From Pimelobacter simplex (lineage in GTDB: Bacteria > Actinomycetota > Actinomycetes > Propionibacteriales > Nocardioidaceae): a stretch of DNA of 64,000 nucleotides. Location: positions 5,642,001-5,706,000 of the forward strand of contig NZ_CP096276.1 in NCBI RefSeq assembly GCF_024662235.1, in the 5' to 3' direction. A program made the translations under genes and the position numbers. Below, one piece after another: positions 13,746 through 22,190 of the stretch; the stretch's first letter is position 1, and the number at the start of each line of letters is the position of its first letter. The notes beneath the pieces were generated by a model, which made no database searches, was not told the DNA's origin, and worked only from the letters and a program-made list of their open reading frames with translations.

Positions 13746-14725
13746 CGCTGCGCGCCGGCCTGGTCGGCCTGGGGGCGATGGGCCGCAACCACGCCCGGAT
13801 CCTCTCCGGGCTCGACGGTGTCGAGCTGATCGGCGTCGCCGACGCCCAGGTCACCGACACCCGGGTCTCGTACGGCGTCCCGATCGTCCCCGACGTCGAC
13901 GCGCTCATCGCCCTGAAGCCCGAGTACGTCGTCGTGGCGGCGCCGACCGGCTTCCACGAGGAGATCGGGCTCAAGCTGGCCGAGGCAGGCGTCCACGCCC
14001 TCATCGAGAAGCCGCTCGCCCCGACCGTCGACGGCGCCCAGCGCCTCGTCGACGCGTTCGAGTCGCGCGGCCTGGTCGGCGGCGTGGGCCACATCGAGCG
14101 CTACAACCCCGCGCTCCAGAGCCTGCGCACCCGCCTCGCCAACGGCGAGCTGGGCGAGATCTACCAGGTCGTCACCCGGCGCCAGGGCCCGTTCCCGGGC
14201 CGGATCGCCGACGTCGGCGTGGTCAAGGACCTCGCCACCCACGACATCGACCTCACCGCCTGGGTCACCGGCCAGCCCTACGTCAAGGTCTCCGCCCAGG
14301 CGGCCCGGCGCAGCGGTCGCGAGCACGAGGACCTCATCGCGGTCGTCGGCGAGCTCGGCAACGGCATCGTGGTCAACCACCTCGTCAACTGGCTGAGCCC
14401 GCTCAAGGAGCGCTCGACGGTCGTCACCGGCGAGCGCGGCGCCTTCGTGGCCGACACGCTCACCGCCGACCTGCACTTCTACGCCAACGGCGCGGTCCGC
14501 ACCGAGTGGGAGGCCGTCAGCGCCTTCCGCGGCGTCGCCGAGGGCGACGTGACCCGGTTCGCGATCCCCAAGCGCGAGCCGCTGCTGGTCGAGCACGAGC
14601 TGTTCCGCGACGCCGTCCTCGGCAAGGACAGCGACATCGTGACCCTGCGCCAGGGGCTGCGCACCGTCGAGGTCGCCGCGGCGGTCCTCGAGTCGGCGTC
14701 GTCAGGCAACACCGTCTGGCCCTGA
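13742..14725 (+). CDS. Gfo/Idh/MocA oxidoreductase (WbpB-like UDP-sugar 3-dehydrogenase)
   Basis: 327 aa. N-terminal Rossmann fold with GLVGLGAMGRNHARIL, then LIEKPLAPT carrying the family EKP lysine, and GHIERYNPAL and KDLATHDIDL in the catalytic half. In the WbpA-WbpB-WbpE-WbpD pathway this enzyme oxidises C3 of UDP-GlcNAc-uronate before transamination, which matches its four-base overlap with the aminotransferase. Other Gfo/Idh/MocA roles are possible in principle, but the four-enzyme context favours this one. Confidence 0.82.
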   Translation: MTLRAGLVGLGAMGRNHARILSGLDGVELIGVADAQVTDTRVSYGVPIVPDVDALIALKPEYVVVAAPTGFHEEIGLKLAEAGVHALIEKPLAPTVDGAQRLVDAFESRGLVGGVGHIERYNPALQSLRTRLANGELGEIYQVVTRRQGPFPGRIADVGVVKDLATHDIDLTAWVTGQPYVKVSAQAARRSGREHEDLIAVVGELGNGIVVNHLVNWLSPLKERSTVVTGERGAFVADTLTADLHFYANGAVRTEWEAVSAFRGVAEGDVTRFAIPKREPLLVEHELFRDAVLGKDSDIVTLRQGLRTVEVAAAVLESASSGNTVWP

Positions 14726-14727
14726 GG

Positions 14728-16233
14728 ATGCCCGCCGCTCCCGACGTCTCGGTCGTCATCCCGGTCTACAACACCGTCGCCTACCTGCCGGCCTGCCTGG
14801 ACTCGCTGCTCGCCCAGAGCATCGGGACCGACCGGCTCGAGGTGGTCGCGGTGGACGACGGCTCGACCGACGGCAGCGGCGCGCTCCTCGACGACTACGC
14901 CGCCGCGCACCCCGGCGTGGTCCGGGTCGTGCACCAGGCCAACTCGGGCGGCCCGGCACGGCCGTGCAACGTGGGCCTGGAGCAGGCGCGCGGCCGGTTC
15001 GTCTTCTTCCTCGGCTCCGACGACTACCTCGCCGCCGACGGCCTGGAGCGGATGGTCACCGCCGCCGACGCGTGGGGCTCCGACGTCGTCGTCCCCGCGA
15101 TGACCGGCGTCAACGGCCGGATCGTCGACCAGCGGCTCTTCCACCGCGACGAGCCCGACATGGCGTTCCCGCAGTCCAACCTGCCGTTCTCGCTGTCCAA
15201 CACCAAGCTGTTCCGCCGCTCCCTGCTGGTCGACAACGACATCCGCTACGCGCTCGACATGCGCGTCGGCAGCGACCAGCCCTTTGCGATCTCGGCGATG
15301 CTCGCCGCGGGCAAGGTGTCGGTGCTGGGCCGGCCCCCCATCTACTTCGCGGTCCGCCGCGACGATGCCGACAACATCTCCTACACCACCACCTGGCGCG
15401 ACCGGCTGGCCGCGATCGTGTCGGTCATCGAGCACATCTGCGCGATCGTGCCCCCGGGCGACGACCGGGACGCGATCATCCGCCGGCACTTCGGCTGGGA
15501 GCTCAACAAGATCGTCATGCGCAATATCGCCGACGTGGCGCCCGAGGAGCGGCCCGAGCTGCTCGCCGCGGTCGCCGCCGTGGCGGAGGACTACCTCACG
15601 CCCGGTGTCGAGCGCCTGCTCAAGGTCGGCACCCGCCTGCGCTGGTGGCACGTACGACGCGGCGACATCCCCGCCGTGCTCGCCCTCGGTGACAGCGCCC
15701 CCAAGGTCCGCGCCCACGTCGAGGACGGCGAGCTGTTCCTCGTGCTCCCCGGCTTCCGCGACGGCGTGCCCGACGACATCTTCCGCCCCACCGGCGACAA
15801 CGTGCCCAACGTGATCCAGCGCGGTCTCGGCGAGCAGACCGCGCGGATCGCCGACGGCCGGCTCACCCTCTCCGCGAGCAGCGAGGGCATCGCCCCCGAC
15901 AGCCTCGGGGCGCTCTCCGCGGCGCTCGTGGCCGCCGAGGGCCCGCCCGGTCCGGCCCGCCGGCTCGCGGGTGAGCCCGCGGCCGTCGTACGGGTGCCGG
16001 TCGAGGTGGGCCCCGACGGACTGCTGCACGCCGCGCTCGACGTGACCGAGATCGCCGGGCACCGCGGCCGCTGGGCGGCCCGCTGGCAGCTGCGGGCGGG
16101 CAGCGACGTCTACGATGTCCCGGTGCGGTCGGCGCTCACGTCGTCCGCACAAGTGCGTCGCCGGCTGCGGACGACCACGGTCGAGGTGAGGCCCGGGCTC
16201 CAGGACCGGGTCGTCGTCGAAGTCAGGAGCTGA
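14728..16233 (+). CDS. Family 2 glycosyltransferase with C-terminal extension
   Basis: 501 aa. The GT-A domain (residues ~5-230) shows VSVVIPVYNTVAYLPACLDS, VAVDDGSTDGSG and the metal-binding FFLGSDDYL (a GSDD form of the DxD motif). Residues ~300-500 are a beta-rich extension without a recognised family. It sits two bases after the WbpB-like gene and two bases before the 6-dehydrogenase, so it probably transfers the diacetamido-uronate sugar made by these neighbours. Start ATG 14728 directly after GAGG. Confidence 0.85.
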   Translation: MPAAPDVSVVIPVYNTVAYLPACLDSLLAQSIGTDRLEVVAVDDGSTDGSGALLDDYAAAHPGVVRVVHQANSGGPARPCNVGLEQARGRFVFFLGSDDYLAADGLERMVTAADAWGSDVVVPAMTGVNGRIVDQRLFHRDEPDMAFPQSNLPFSLSNTKLFRRSLLVDNDIRYALDMRVGSDQPFAISAMLAAGKVSVLGRPPIYFAVRRDDADNISYTTTWRDRLAAIVSVIEHICAIVPPGDDRDAIIRRHFGWELNKIVMRNIADVAPEERPELLAAVAAVAEDYLTPGVERLLKVGTRLRWWHVRRGDIPAVLALGDSAPKVRAHVEDGELFLVLPGFRDGVPDDIFRPTGDNVPNVIQRGLGEQTARIADGRLTLSASSEGIAPDSLGALSAALVAAEGPPGPARRLAGEPAAVVRVPVEVGPDGLLHAALDVTEIAGHRGRWAARWQLRAGSDVYDVPVRSALTSSAQVRRRLRTTTVEVRPGLQDRVVVEVRS

Positions 16234-16235
16234 GG

Positions 16236-17525
16236 GTGAACATCTGCGTCGTCGCGCTGGGCAAGATCGGGCTGCCGCTGGCGGTCCAGTTCGCGAGCTC
16301 GGGGCACAAGGTGGTCGGCGCCGACGTCGACGCGACGGTCGTCGACCTCGTCAACCGCGGCATCGAGCCCTTCCCGGGTGAGGCCGATCTCCAGGACAAG
16401 ATGCGCGCGGCGGTCGACGCCGGCCTGCTCAGCGCCACCACCGACACCACCACGGCGGTCGCCGAGGCCGATGCGGTCGTCATCGTCGTCCCGCTCTTCG
16501 TCGCCGCCGACGGCACGCCGAGCTGGCAGTGGATGGACGCCGCCACCGAGGCGGTCGGCCGCGGCCTCAAGCCCGGCACGCTCGTCAGCTACGAGACCAC
16601 CCTCCCCGTCGGTACGACGCGCGACCGCTTCGCGCCCCGCCTCGAGGAGCTCTCCGGCCTCACCGCCGGCGAGGACTTCCACCTCGTCTTCAGCCCCGAG
16701 CGGGTGCTGACCGGCCGGGTCTTCGCCGACCTGCGCAAGTACCCCAAGCTCGTCGGCGGCATCAACCAGGCCTCGACCGACGCCGCGATCACGTTCTACG
16801 AGGCGGTGCTGCAGTTCGACGAGCGCCCCGACCTGCCGCGCCCCAACGGCGTGTGGGACCTCGGCCCGTCCGAGGCCTCGGAGTTCGCCAAGCTCGCCGA
16901 GACCACCTACCGCGACGTCAACATCGGCCTGGCCAACCAGTTCGCGCGCTACGCCGACCGGATCGGTGTCGACGTCCTCAAGGTGATCGAGGCCTCGAAC
17001 TCCCAGCCCTACAGCCACATCCACCTGCCCGGCATCGCCGTCGGCGGGCACTGCATCCCGATCTACCCGCGGCTCTACCTCTGGAACGACCCGGCCGCGA
17101 CGGTCGTCAGCGCGGCCCGCGAGGCCAACGCCGGCATGCCGCTCTACGCCGTCGACCTCCTCGCGGCCGCCCACGGCGACCTGACCGGGCTGTCGGTCCT
17201 CGTCCTCGGCGCCGCCTACCGCGGGGCGGTCAAGGAGACCGCCTTCTCCGGCGTCTTCCCGCTGGTCGACGAGCTGCGGGCCCGCGGCGCCGTGCCCTAC
17301 GTCGCCGACCCGATGTACACGTCCGAGGAGCTCGACAAGCTCGGCCTCCCGCCCCACCGGGGCGAGGACGTCACCGCGGTCGTCGTCCAGGCCGACCACC
17401 CGGAGTACCGCTCGCTCACGCCCGACGACCTGCCGGGCGTGACCCTGCTCGTCGACGGCCGCCGGGTGACGGACGCCGCAGCGTGGGACCGCGAGGGCGT
17501 CCGCCGCATCGTCATCGGCGGCTGA
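16236..17525 (+). CDS. Nucleotide-sugar 6-dehydrogenase (UDP-GlcNAc/ManNAc type, WbpA-like)
   Basis: 429 aa. NAD-binding ICVVALGKIGLPLAVQFA at the N-terminus, YETTLPVGTT, FSPERVLTGR, KLAETTYRDVNIGLANQFA, and the catalytic Cys in AVGGHCIPIYP. It oxidises C6 of a UDP-HexNAc to the uronate with two NAD. The operon suggests UDP-GlcNAc as substrate, feeding the 3-dehydrogenase and aminotransferase upstream; UDP-ManNAc is the main alternative. Its last 14 bases overlap the convergent acetyltransferase gene. Confidence 0.87.
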   Translation: MNICVVALGKIGLPLAVQFASSGHKVVGADVDATVVDLVNRGIEPFPGEADLQDKMRAAVDAGLLSATTDTTTAVAEADAVVIVVPLFVAADGTPSWQWMDAATEAVGRGLKPGTLVSYETTLPVGTTRDRFAPRLEELSGLTAGEDFHLVFSPERVLTGRVFADLRKYPKLVGGINQASTDAAITFYEAVLQFDERPDLPRPNGVWDLGPSEASEFAKLAETTYRDVNIGLANQFARYADRIGVDVLKVIEASNSQPYSHIHLPGIAVGGHCIPIYPRLYLWNDPAATVVSAAREANAGMPLYAVDLLAAAHGDLTGLSVLVLGAAYRGAVKETAFSGVFPLVDELRARGAVPYVADPMYTSEELDKLGLPPHRGEDVTAVVVQADHPEYRSLTPDDLPGVTLLVDGRRVTDAAAWDREGVRRIVIGG

Positions 17526-18102
17526 GCACGTCCCCGTCGGCGTCGTAGACGTCGCCGGTCTCGGGGCAGGTCCACACGCCCGGCTCGGTCTCGGCGAGCC
17601 GTACGCCGGCGCGCCCGACCCAGCCGATCCGCTTGGCGGGCACCCCCGCCACCAGCGCGTACGCCGGCACGTCGCGCGTCACGACCGCGCCCGCGGCGAC
17701 GAGCGCCCACGGGCCGACCTTGAGGGGCGCCACGCACACGGCGCGGGCGCCGATCGAGGCGCCGTCGCCGATCTCGACGCCGACCGCCTGCCAGTCGGAG
17801 GCCCGCTTGAGGTCGCCGTCGGGGGAGACCGAGCGCGGGTACTGGTCGTTGGTGAGCACCGCCGCCGGGCCGATGAAGACCCCGTCGCCGAGGGTGGCGG
17901 GCTCGTAGACGAGCGCGTAGTTCTGGAGCTTGCAGCGGTCGCCGATGCGCACGCCGGTGCCGACGTAGGCACCCCGGCCGATCACGCAGCTCTCGCCGAG
18001 GACGGCGTCCTCACGGACCTGGGCGAGCTCCCAGACGGTGGTTCCGTCGCCGAGCTGGGCCGAGCCGGCGACCTGGGCAGTGTCCTTGACCGTTGCACTC
18101 AC
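17512..18102 (-). CDS. Left-handed beta-helix N-acetyltransferase (WbpD-like)
   Basis: 196 aa built of hexapeptide repeats (GDGTTVWELAQV, GRGAYVGTGVRIGDRC, GDGVFIGPAAVLTND, GDGASIGARAVCVAP, VAAGAVVTRDVPAYALVAGVPAK). The fold and the QNYALVYEPATLGDGVFIGP region match the family acetylating amino sugars on UDP, here probably the C3 amino group installed by the WbpE-like enzyme. It ends with a short extension containing CPETGDVYD. The GTG start at 18102 is supported by TACGGT 6 nt upstream. Transcribed towards the rest of the pathway with a 14-bp tail overlap. Confidence 0.85.
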   Translation of the reverse strand: MSATVKDTAQVAGSAQLGDGTTVWELAQVREDAVLGESCVIGRGAYVGTGVRIGDRCKLQNYALVYEPATLGDGVFIGPAAVLTNDQYPRSVSPDGDLKRASDWQAVGVEIGDGASIGARAVCVAPLKVGPWALVAAGAVVTRDVPAYALVAGVPAKRIGWVGRAGVRLAETEPGVWTCPETGDVYDADGDVLSRR

Positions 18103-18108
18103 CCGGTC

Positions 18109-18114
18109 ACCGTA
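18109..18114 (-). promoter_or_regulatory. -10 box of leaderless WbpD-like gene
   Basis: TACGGT on the minus strand, 6 nt before the GTG at 18102. It lies in the 25-bp gap after the methyltransferase stop, so the acetyltransferase may have its own promoter. Confidence 0.5.
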
Positions 18115-18127
18115 GCGGGCGGGCGAC

Positions 18128-18934
18128 TCAGAAACGCTTGGCGGGGATGACGTTGCTGGGCTCGTCGTTGCGGCCCTTCTCGATGATCACGAGGTTGTGG
18201 TAGGCGTGCACCGCGATCACGTGCCGGTCGTCGTAGGTCGGCACGTAGTCGGCGTCGGGGTACTCGGCGTGGTTGAGCCCGTCGAGGAGGTCCTTGACCA
18301 GCGCCATCGTGGTGTCCGTGGCGTGCCGGTCGGGGTTGCCCCCGAAGCGCGTCCAGTACGACGTCTGGGTGTCCTCGATCGCGTAGATCCCGTCGTCGGC
18401 GAGCAGCGGGAAGAGGATCCGGAAGGTCTCGCGGATGTGCTCGGGCCGGTGGCTGCCGTCGTCGATGATCACCTGCGGGGTGCCCTGCTCCGCGATGATC
18501 CGGCGCAGCACCTCCTCGTCGACCTGGGAGCCCTGGTAGCTGACGATCCGGGGCCGGTCGACGAACGACTTGTCCTCGATGTCGAGGCCGACGATCTGGG
18601 CCCGGGGGAAGAAGTGCTTCCACATCCGCAGCGAGCGCCCGCCCTGGCGCTCGCGGGCGTAGCCGCCGATCCCGATCTCGAGGAGCGTGAACTTCTCGCC
18701 GCGCAGGTGCTGCAGGTGCCGCTCGTAGTGCTGGGTGTAGTGGTGCGTGCCGGCCTTGTCGGTCTTGAAGTGCAGCGCGATCTGGGTCAGGTCCATCTCG
18801 GCGAACCGCGGGCCGTCGGTGGCGGGCGCGGCGGACTCGGCCGCGCCGCCGCCGATCCGGCGCAGGCGCTGCCACACCTGGTCGCTCACCAGCGGCTTGA
18901 TGGTCCGGGTCGCGGCTGCCTTGAGCACCGACAT
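18128..18934 (-). CDS. MycE/TylE-like sugar O-methyltransferase
   Basis: 268 aa. The block HFKTDKAGTHHYTQHYERH followed by LLEIGIGGY, GGRSLRMWKHFFP, IVGLDIEDKS, VIIDDGSHRPEH and AIEDTQTSYW matches the metal-dependent macrocin-type family that methylates hydroxyls of deoxysugars in macrolides (MycE, TylE); DDGSH carries metal and catalytic residues. Here the target is more likely a rhamnose-type residue of the surface glycan than a macrolide, since no polyketide genes are nearby. ATG 18934 has a clear AGGAGGAG ribosome site. Distant relatives acting as hydroxylases are a less likely alternative. Confidence 0.8.
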   Translation of the reverse strand: MSVLKAAATRTIKPLVSDQVWQRLRRIGGGAAESAAPATDGPRFAEMDLTQIALHFKTDKAGTHHYTQHYERHLQHLRGEKFTLLEIGIGGYARERQGGRSLRMWKHFFPRAQIVGLDIEDKSFVDRPRIVSYQGSQVDEEVLRRIIAEQGTPQVIIDDGSHRPEHIRETFRILFPLLADDGIYAIEDTQTSYWTRFGGNPDRHATDTTMALVKDLLDGLNHAEYPDADYVPTYDDRHVIAVHAYHNLVIIEKGRNDEPSNVIPAKRF

Positions 18935-18978
18935 GGCTCCTCCTGGGGTTGGGCTACGACGAGAGTACGGGCGGCCGA

Positions 18979-18984
18979 TAGCGT
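18979..18984 (+). promoter_or_regulatory. -10 box of leaderless folP operon
   Basis: TAGCGT, 7 nt upstream of the folP ATG at 18992. It gives the folate genes their own start after the inserted glycan cluster. Confidence 0.55.
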
Positions 18985-18991
18985 TCGGCGC

Positions 18992-19864
18992 ATGACCGCT
19001 CCGCCGATCCCCCTCCTGATGGGGATCGTCAACGTCACGCCCGACTCGTTCTCCGACGGCGGACGGTACGACGACCCCGAGCGCGCGATCGCCCACGGCC
19101 GCGACCTGCTCGCCCAGGGCGCCGACATCCTCGACGTGGGCGGCGAGTCCACCCGGCCCGGCGCCACCCGGCCGCTGCTGGCCGAGGAGCTCGACCGCGT
19201 CGTACCGGTGATCGAGGCGCTGGCCGCCGAGGGCGCGACCGTCTCGGTCGACACGATGCGCGCCGAGGTGGCCGCGCGGGCGGTCGCCGCGGGCGCCCGG
19301 ATCGTCAACGACGTCTCCGGCGGCCTGGCCGACCCCGCGATCCTCGACGTGGTCGCGGGCACCGGTGCGACGTACGTGGCCATGCACTGGCGCGCCCACA
19401 GCGACCGGATGCAGGAGTTCACCGGGTACGACGAGCACGGCGGCGTCGTGCCCGGCGTGCGCGCCGAGCTGGCCGAGCGGGTCGCGGCGATCCGCGCGGC
19501 GGGCGTGCGCGACGAGCAGATCGTGCTCGACCCCGGGCTCGGCTTCGCCAAGCAGCCGCACCACAACTGGGAGCTGGTACGCCGCCTCGACGTCCTCGCC
19601 GGGCTCGGCTTCCCGCTGCTGGTGGGCGCGAGCCGCAAGACGTTCCTCGGCCGGCTGCTCGCCGGCCCCGACGGCCGGGCCCGCCCCGTGGGGGAGCGCG
19701 AGGCGGCCGGCGTCGCGATGACGACGCTGCTCGCCGCGGGCCTGGGGGGAACCCCGGTGTGGTGCCTGCGCGTCCATGATGTGCGTGCCCACCGCGATGC
19801 TCTCGCGGTTGCGGCAGAGTGGGGGCCCGACGCGGATCGGGCCGCGACGGAGGGAGAGGGATGA
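18992..19864 (+). CDS. folP: Dihydropteroate synthase
   Basis: 290 aa. LLMGIVNVTPDSFSDGG is the pterin-binding signature, followed by ILDVGGESTRPGA, RIVNDVSGG, VLDPGLGFAKQPHHNW and LLVGASRKTFLG (the SRK anion site). It condenses dihydropterin pyrophosphate with p-aminobenzoate and is the sulfonamide target. First gene of a tightly coupled folP-folB-folK operon; its stop overlaps folB as ATGA. Leaderless promoter directly upstream. Confidence 0.97.
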   Translation: MTAPPIPLLMGIVNVTPDSFSDGGRYDDPERAIAHGRDLLAQGADILDVGGESTRPGATRPLLAEELDRVVPVIEALAAEGATVSVDTMRAEVAARAVAAGARIVNDVSGGLADPAILDVVAGTGATYVAMHWRAHSDRMQEFTGYDEHGGVVPGVRAELAERVAAIRAAGVRDEQIVLDPGLGFAKQPHHNWELVRRLDVLAGLGFPLLVGASRKTFLGRLLAGPDGRARPVGEREAAGVAMTTLLAAGLGGTPVWCLRVHDVRAHRDALAVAAEWGPDADRAATEGEG

Positions 19865-20268
19865 GCGACGAGCTGAGCATCCTCGGCATCGAGTGCTTCG
19901 CCCACCACGGGGTGTTCGACCACGAGCGCCGTGACGGGCAGATCTTCAAGATCGACCTGACGCTGGGCGTCGACACCGCCCCGGCGGCGGCGTCGGACGA
20001 CTTGCATGACACCGTCGACTACGGAAGCCTCGTGGACCAGGTCGCGGCTGCCGTGACGAGGGACCCGGTCGACCTGATCGAGACCCTGGCGCAGCGGATC
20101 GCGGACACCTGCCTGTTGGACAGTCGTGTTGAATGGGTGCGTGTGACCGTCCACAAGCCGGATGCGCCGATCCAGGCGACGTTCGCCGACGTACAGCTCA
20201 CCATCACCCGCCGCCGTGAGGCGGCTGGTGGGGGAGACAGAACCGGAAAGGCAGAGGGCCCAGCATGA
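19861..20268 (+). CDS. folB: Dihydroneopterin aldolase
   Basis: 135 aa, normal length plus a short polar tail. ILGIECFAHHGVFDHERRDGQ with the conserved glycolaldehyde-side Glu, DTVDYGSLVDQV, and VTVHKPDAPI containing the catalytic Lys. It cleaves dihydroneopterin to 6-hydroxymethyl-dihydropterin. Overlaps folP and folK by four bases each. Confidence 0.95.
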   Translation: MSDELSILGIECFAHHGVFDHERRDGQIFKIDLTLGVDTAPAAASDDLHDTVDYGSLVDQVAAAVTRDPVDLIETLAQRIADTCLLDSRVEWVRVTVHKPDAPIQATFADVQLTITRRREAAGGGDRTGKAEGPA

Positions 20269-20834
20269 CCGAGACCCCCAATCCGAACATCATCGACGCG
20301 GACACCCTGACCGGCGAGATGCGCCCGATCCGGCGGATGGTGGTGGCACTCGGCTCCAACCTCGGTGAACGGTTCGCGAACCTTCAGGGTGCCGTCGACG
20401 CGCTGGCTGACACCCCCGACGTGTGGGTCACCGGCGTCTCCCCGGTCTACGAGAGCGACCCGGTCGACTGCCCGGACGACGCCAAGAGCTTCCTCAACGC
20501 CGTCGTGCTCGCCGACACCACGCTGTCGGTGCACCGCCTGATCGACCGCGCGCTGGCCATCGAGGACGCCTTCGACCGCACCCGCGGCGCGGTCAAGAAC
20601 GCGCCCCGCACGCTCGACGTCGACCTGATCGTCGTCGGCGACCGGCGCAGCGACACCGACGAGCTCCAGCTGCCGCACCCGCGGGCCCACGAGCGCGCCT
20701 TCGTGCTCCAGCCGTGGCTCGACCTCGAGCCCGACGCCGACCTGCTCGACCGCGGGCCCCTGGCCACCCTGGTCGCCGCGGTCGGTACCGACGGCCTCAA
20801 GCTGCGCGACGACCTGGTGCTCGAGTTCGAGTGA
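20265..20834 (+). CDS. folK: 2-amino-4-hydroxy-6-hydroxymethyldihydropteridine pyrophosphokinase
   Basis: 189 aa with a ~25-residue N-terminal extension before MVVALGSNLGERFANLQ. YESDPVDCPD, FDRTRGAVKNAPRTLDVDLI and LPHPRAHERAFVL are family hallmarks, including the Asp pair that binds magnesium. It activates hydroxymethyl-dihydropterin for FolP. The start at 20265 overlaps the folB stop (ATGA), so the extension is probably real. Confidence 0.95.
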   Translation: MTETPNPNIIDADTLTGEMRPIRRMVVALGSNLGERFANLQGAVDALADTPDVWVTGVSPVYESDPVDCPDDAKSFLNAVVLADTTLSVHRLIDRALAIEDAFDRTRGAVKNAPRTLDVDLIVVGDRRSDTDELQLPHPRAHERAFVLQPWLDLEPDADLLDRGPLATLVAAVGTDGLKLRDDLVLEFE

Positions 20835-20844
20835 GCGGTTCCGC

Positions 20845-21342
20845 GTGAGCGGCGACGCGGGGCCCGACCGCCCCCCGTCGCCGTCGGGCGAGATGCGGCC
20901 GACCGCCGCGCGCACCCTCCTGGGGTGGGCGCTGGTCGGCCTCGCCGTCGGCGCGGCGATCCACCCGCTGTGCAACCGGCTCGGCATCGTCCCGCCGCTG
21001 GTCTCGACGCCGCAGCCGCTGGCGCTGCTGCTCCTGGCCGGCATCCTCGGGTACGGCGCCTGGGTGACCCACCGCGCCGTCCACGTGCGCCGGGAGCGGC
21101 TCGCGCCGCACCAGGCGGTCAACCGCTTCGTGCTGGGCCGGGCCAGCGCCCTGGTCGGCGCCCTGGTCGCCGGCGGGTACCTCGGCTACGCCCTGACCTG
21201 GATCGGCGACCCCGCCGAGCTGGCCGACGAGCGCCTGGTCCGCTCGCTGGTGGCCGCGGCCTGCGCGCTCGCCGCGATGGTCGCCGGGATCCTGCTGGAG
21301 CGCGCCTGCCGGGTGCGCGGGGACCGGGACGACGCGGCCTGA
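20845..21342 (+). CDS. DUF3180-family membrane protein
   Basis: 165 aa with about four hydrophobic helices (LLGWALVGLAVGAAI, PLALLLLAGILGYGAW, ASALVGALVAGGYLGYAL, LVAAACALAAMVAGILL). DUF3180 proteins follow folK in many actinobacteria, including the mycobacterial order, and remain uncharacterised. The GTG start at 20845 is 10 bp after folK, so it is probably co-transcribed. Confidence 0.85.
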   Translation: MSGDAGPDRPPSPSGEMRPTAARTLLGWALVGLAVGAAIHPLCNRLGIVPPLVSTPQPLALLLLAGILGYGAWVTHRAVHVRRERLAPHQAVNRFVLGRASALVGALVAGGYLGYALTWIGDPAELADERLVRSLVAAACALAAMVAGILLERACRVRGDRDDAA

Positions 21343-21350
21343 CTGCCCGA

Positions 21351-21443
21351 CGAAGTGCGCAGGTTGCTGGGGCGAAGTAGGCCCCTTGCTGGGTCGAGTT
21401 CCGACAGGCTGTCCGACTTCGGACCAGCAACCGCCGCACCTCG
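21351..21443. repeat. Long imperfect palindrome in the DUF3180-21521 intergenic region
   Basis: The 20-mer at 21351-21370 (ending GGTTGCTGG) is complementary, with three mismatches, to 21424-21443 (starting CCAGCAACC). The inside is also self-complementary: GGTCGAGTTCC pairs imperfectly with the CGACTTCGGACC arm, and GACAGGCTGTC at the tip is a perfect palindrome. The whole 93 nt could fold as one hairpin. It may be a bidirectional terminator or a REP-like dispersed element. Confidence 0.6.
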
Positions 21444-21508
21444 CGGGCTTGGGGCAGTTGGGACGGATGTGACGAGCGTGTCTCCCGCGTCCGGGCCGGT
21501 CGGCGGCC

Positions 21509-21514
21509 TAACGT
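21509..21514 (+). promoter_or_regulatory. -10 box of leaderless 21521 gene
   Basis: TAACGT, 6 nt before the ATG at 21521. Confidence 0.45.
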
Positions 21515-21520
21515 GCTGTC

Positions 21521-22126
21521 ATGACTTCCCCTGTCAGGTCTAGCGCCACCGGAAACCGCCGCCGCCAGCGGTCGACCCGGATCGTGGTCGCCGCGCTCCT
21601 GATCGTGCTCGCGGCCCTCGCCGTCACGGGCACCGCCGTGACCGGCTCCTGGGTACTCGTCACGATCGCCGCCGCCGGAGCCGTCGTGCTCGGCGCCGCC
21701 GCCCTCAAGATCTCCCACTCCGAGCTCCTCGACTTCCGCCAGGAGGCCGCGCGCGACCGCGCCGGCCAGGCCCAGGCCTACGCCCAGCTCACCGAGACCC
21801 GCACCGCCGAGAACGTCGAGTTCGCGGCCGACATGACGGGCAAGATCGCCAAGCGCGACGCCACCATCGCCCGGCTCGAGAAGCGCCTCGGCGACGCCGC
21901 CTCCGAGCTCGCCGACGCCCGTCGCGAGCTCTCCGACCAGCGCGACCTCACCGACGAGGCCCGGCGTGCCGCGGACCGGCTGACCCAGCGGCTCGCCGAC
22001 GCCGACGAGCGGGCCGGACAGGCCGTCGTACGGGTCGCGGAGCTGGAGGCGGAGGTCGACGTGCTGACCTCGCAGATCCACGCCCTGGAGGCGCAGGCGC
22101 GCACCCAGGCCCGCCGTCCCGCCTGA
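21521..22126 (+). CDS. Membrane-anchored coiled-coil protein of unknown function
   Basis: 201 aa. A basic N-terminus (residues 1-20) leads into two hydrophobic helices (VVAALLIVLAALAVTGTAV and WVLVTIAAAGAVVLGAAAL, ~21-65). Then follows ~130 residues of heptad-rich sequence (DATIARLEKRLGDAASELAD and onward) predicted to be a long coiled coil. Both ends probably face the cytoplasm. Such proteins often organise membrane or division machinery; no specific family was recognised. Confidence 0.75.
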   Translation: MTSPVRSSATGNRRRQRSTRIVVAALLIVLAALAVTGTAVTGSWVLVTIAAAGAVVLGAAALKISHSELLDFRQEAARDRAGQAQAYAQLTETRTAENVEFAADMTGKIAKRDATIARLEKRLGDAASELADARRELSDQRDLTDEARRAADRLTQRLADADERAGQAVVRVAELEAEVDVLTSQIHALEAQARTQARRPA

Positions 22127-22190
22127 GGCGCGTGCCCGCAGGCTCCTGCCGTTTCCCGTGGCCGCGTGCGGCCGTGGGAGACTGCGCCCC

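Noticed and set aside
12651..18102. Macrolide or aminoglycoside antibiotic cluster
   Set aside because: Sugar aminotransferase and MycE-like methyltransferase are present but there are no polyketide synthase, cyclitol or resistance genes; wall-glycan enzymes surround them.
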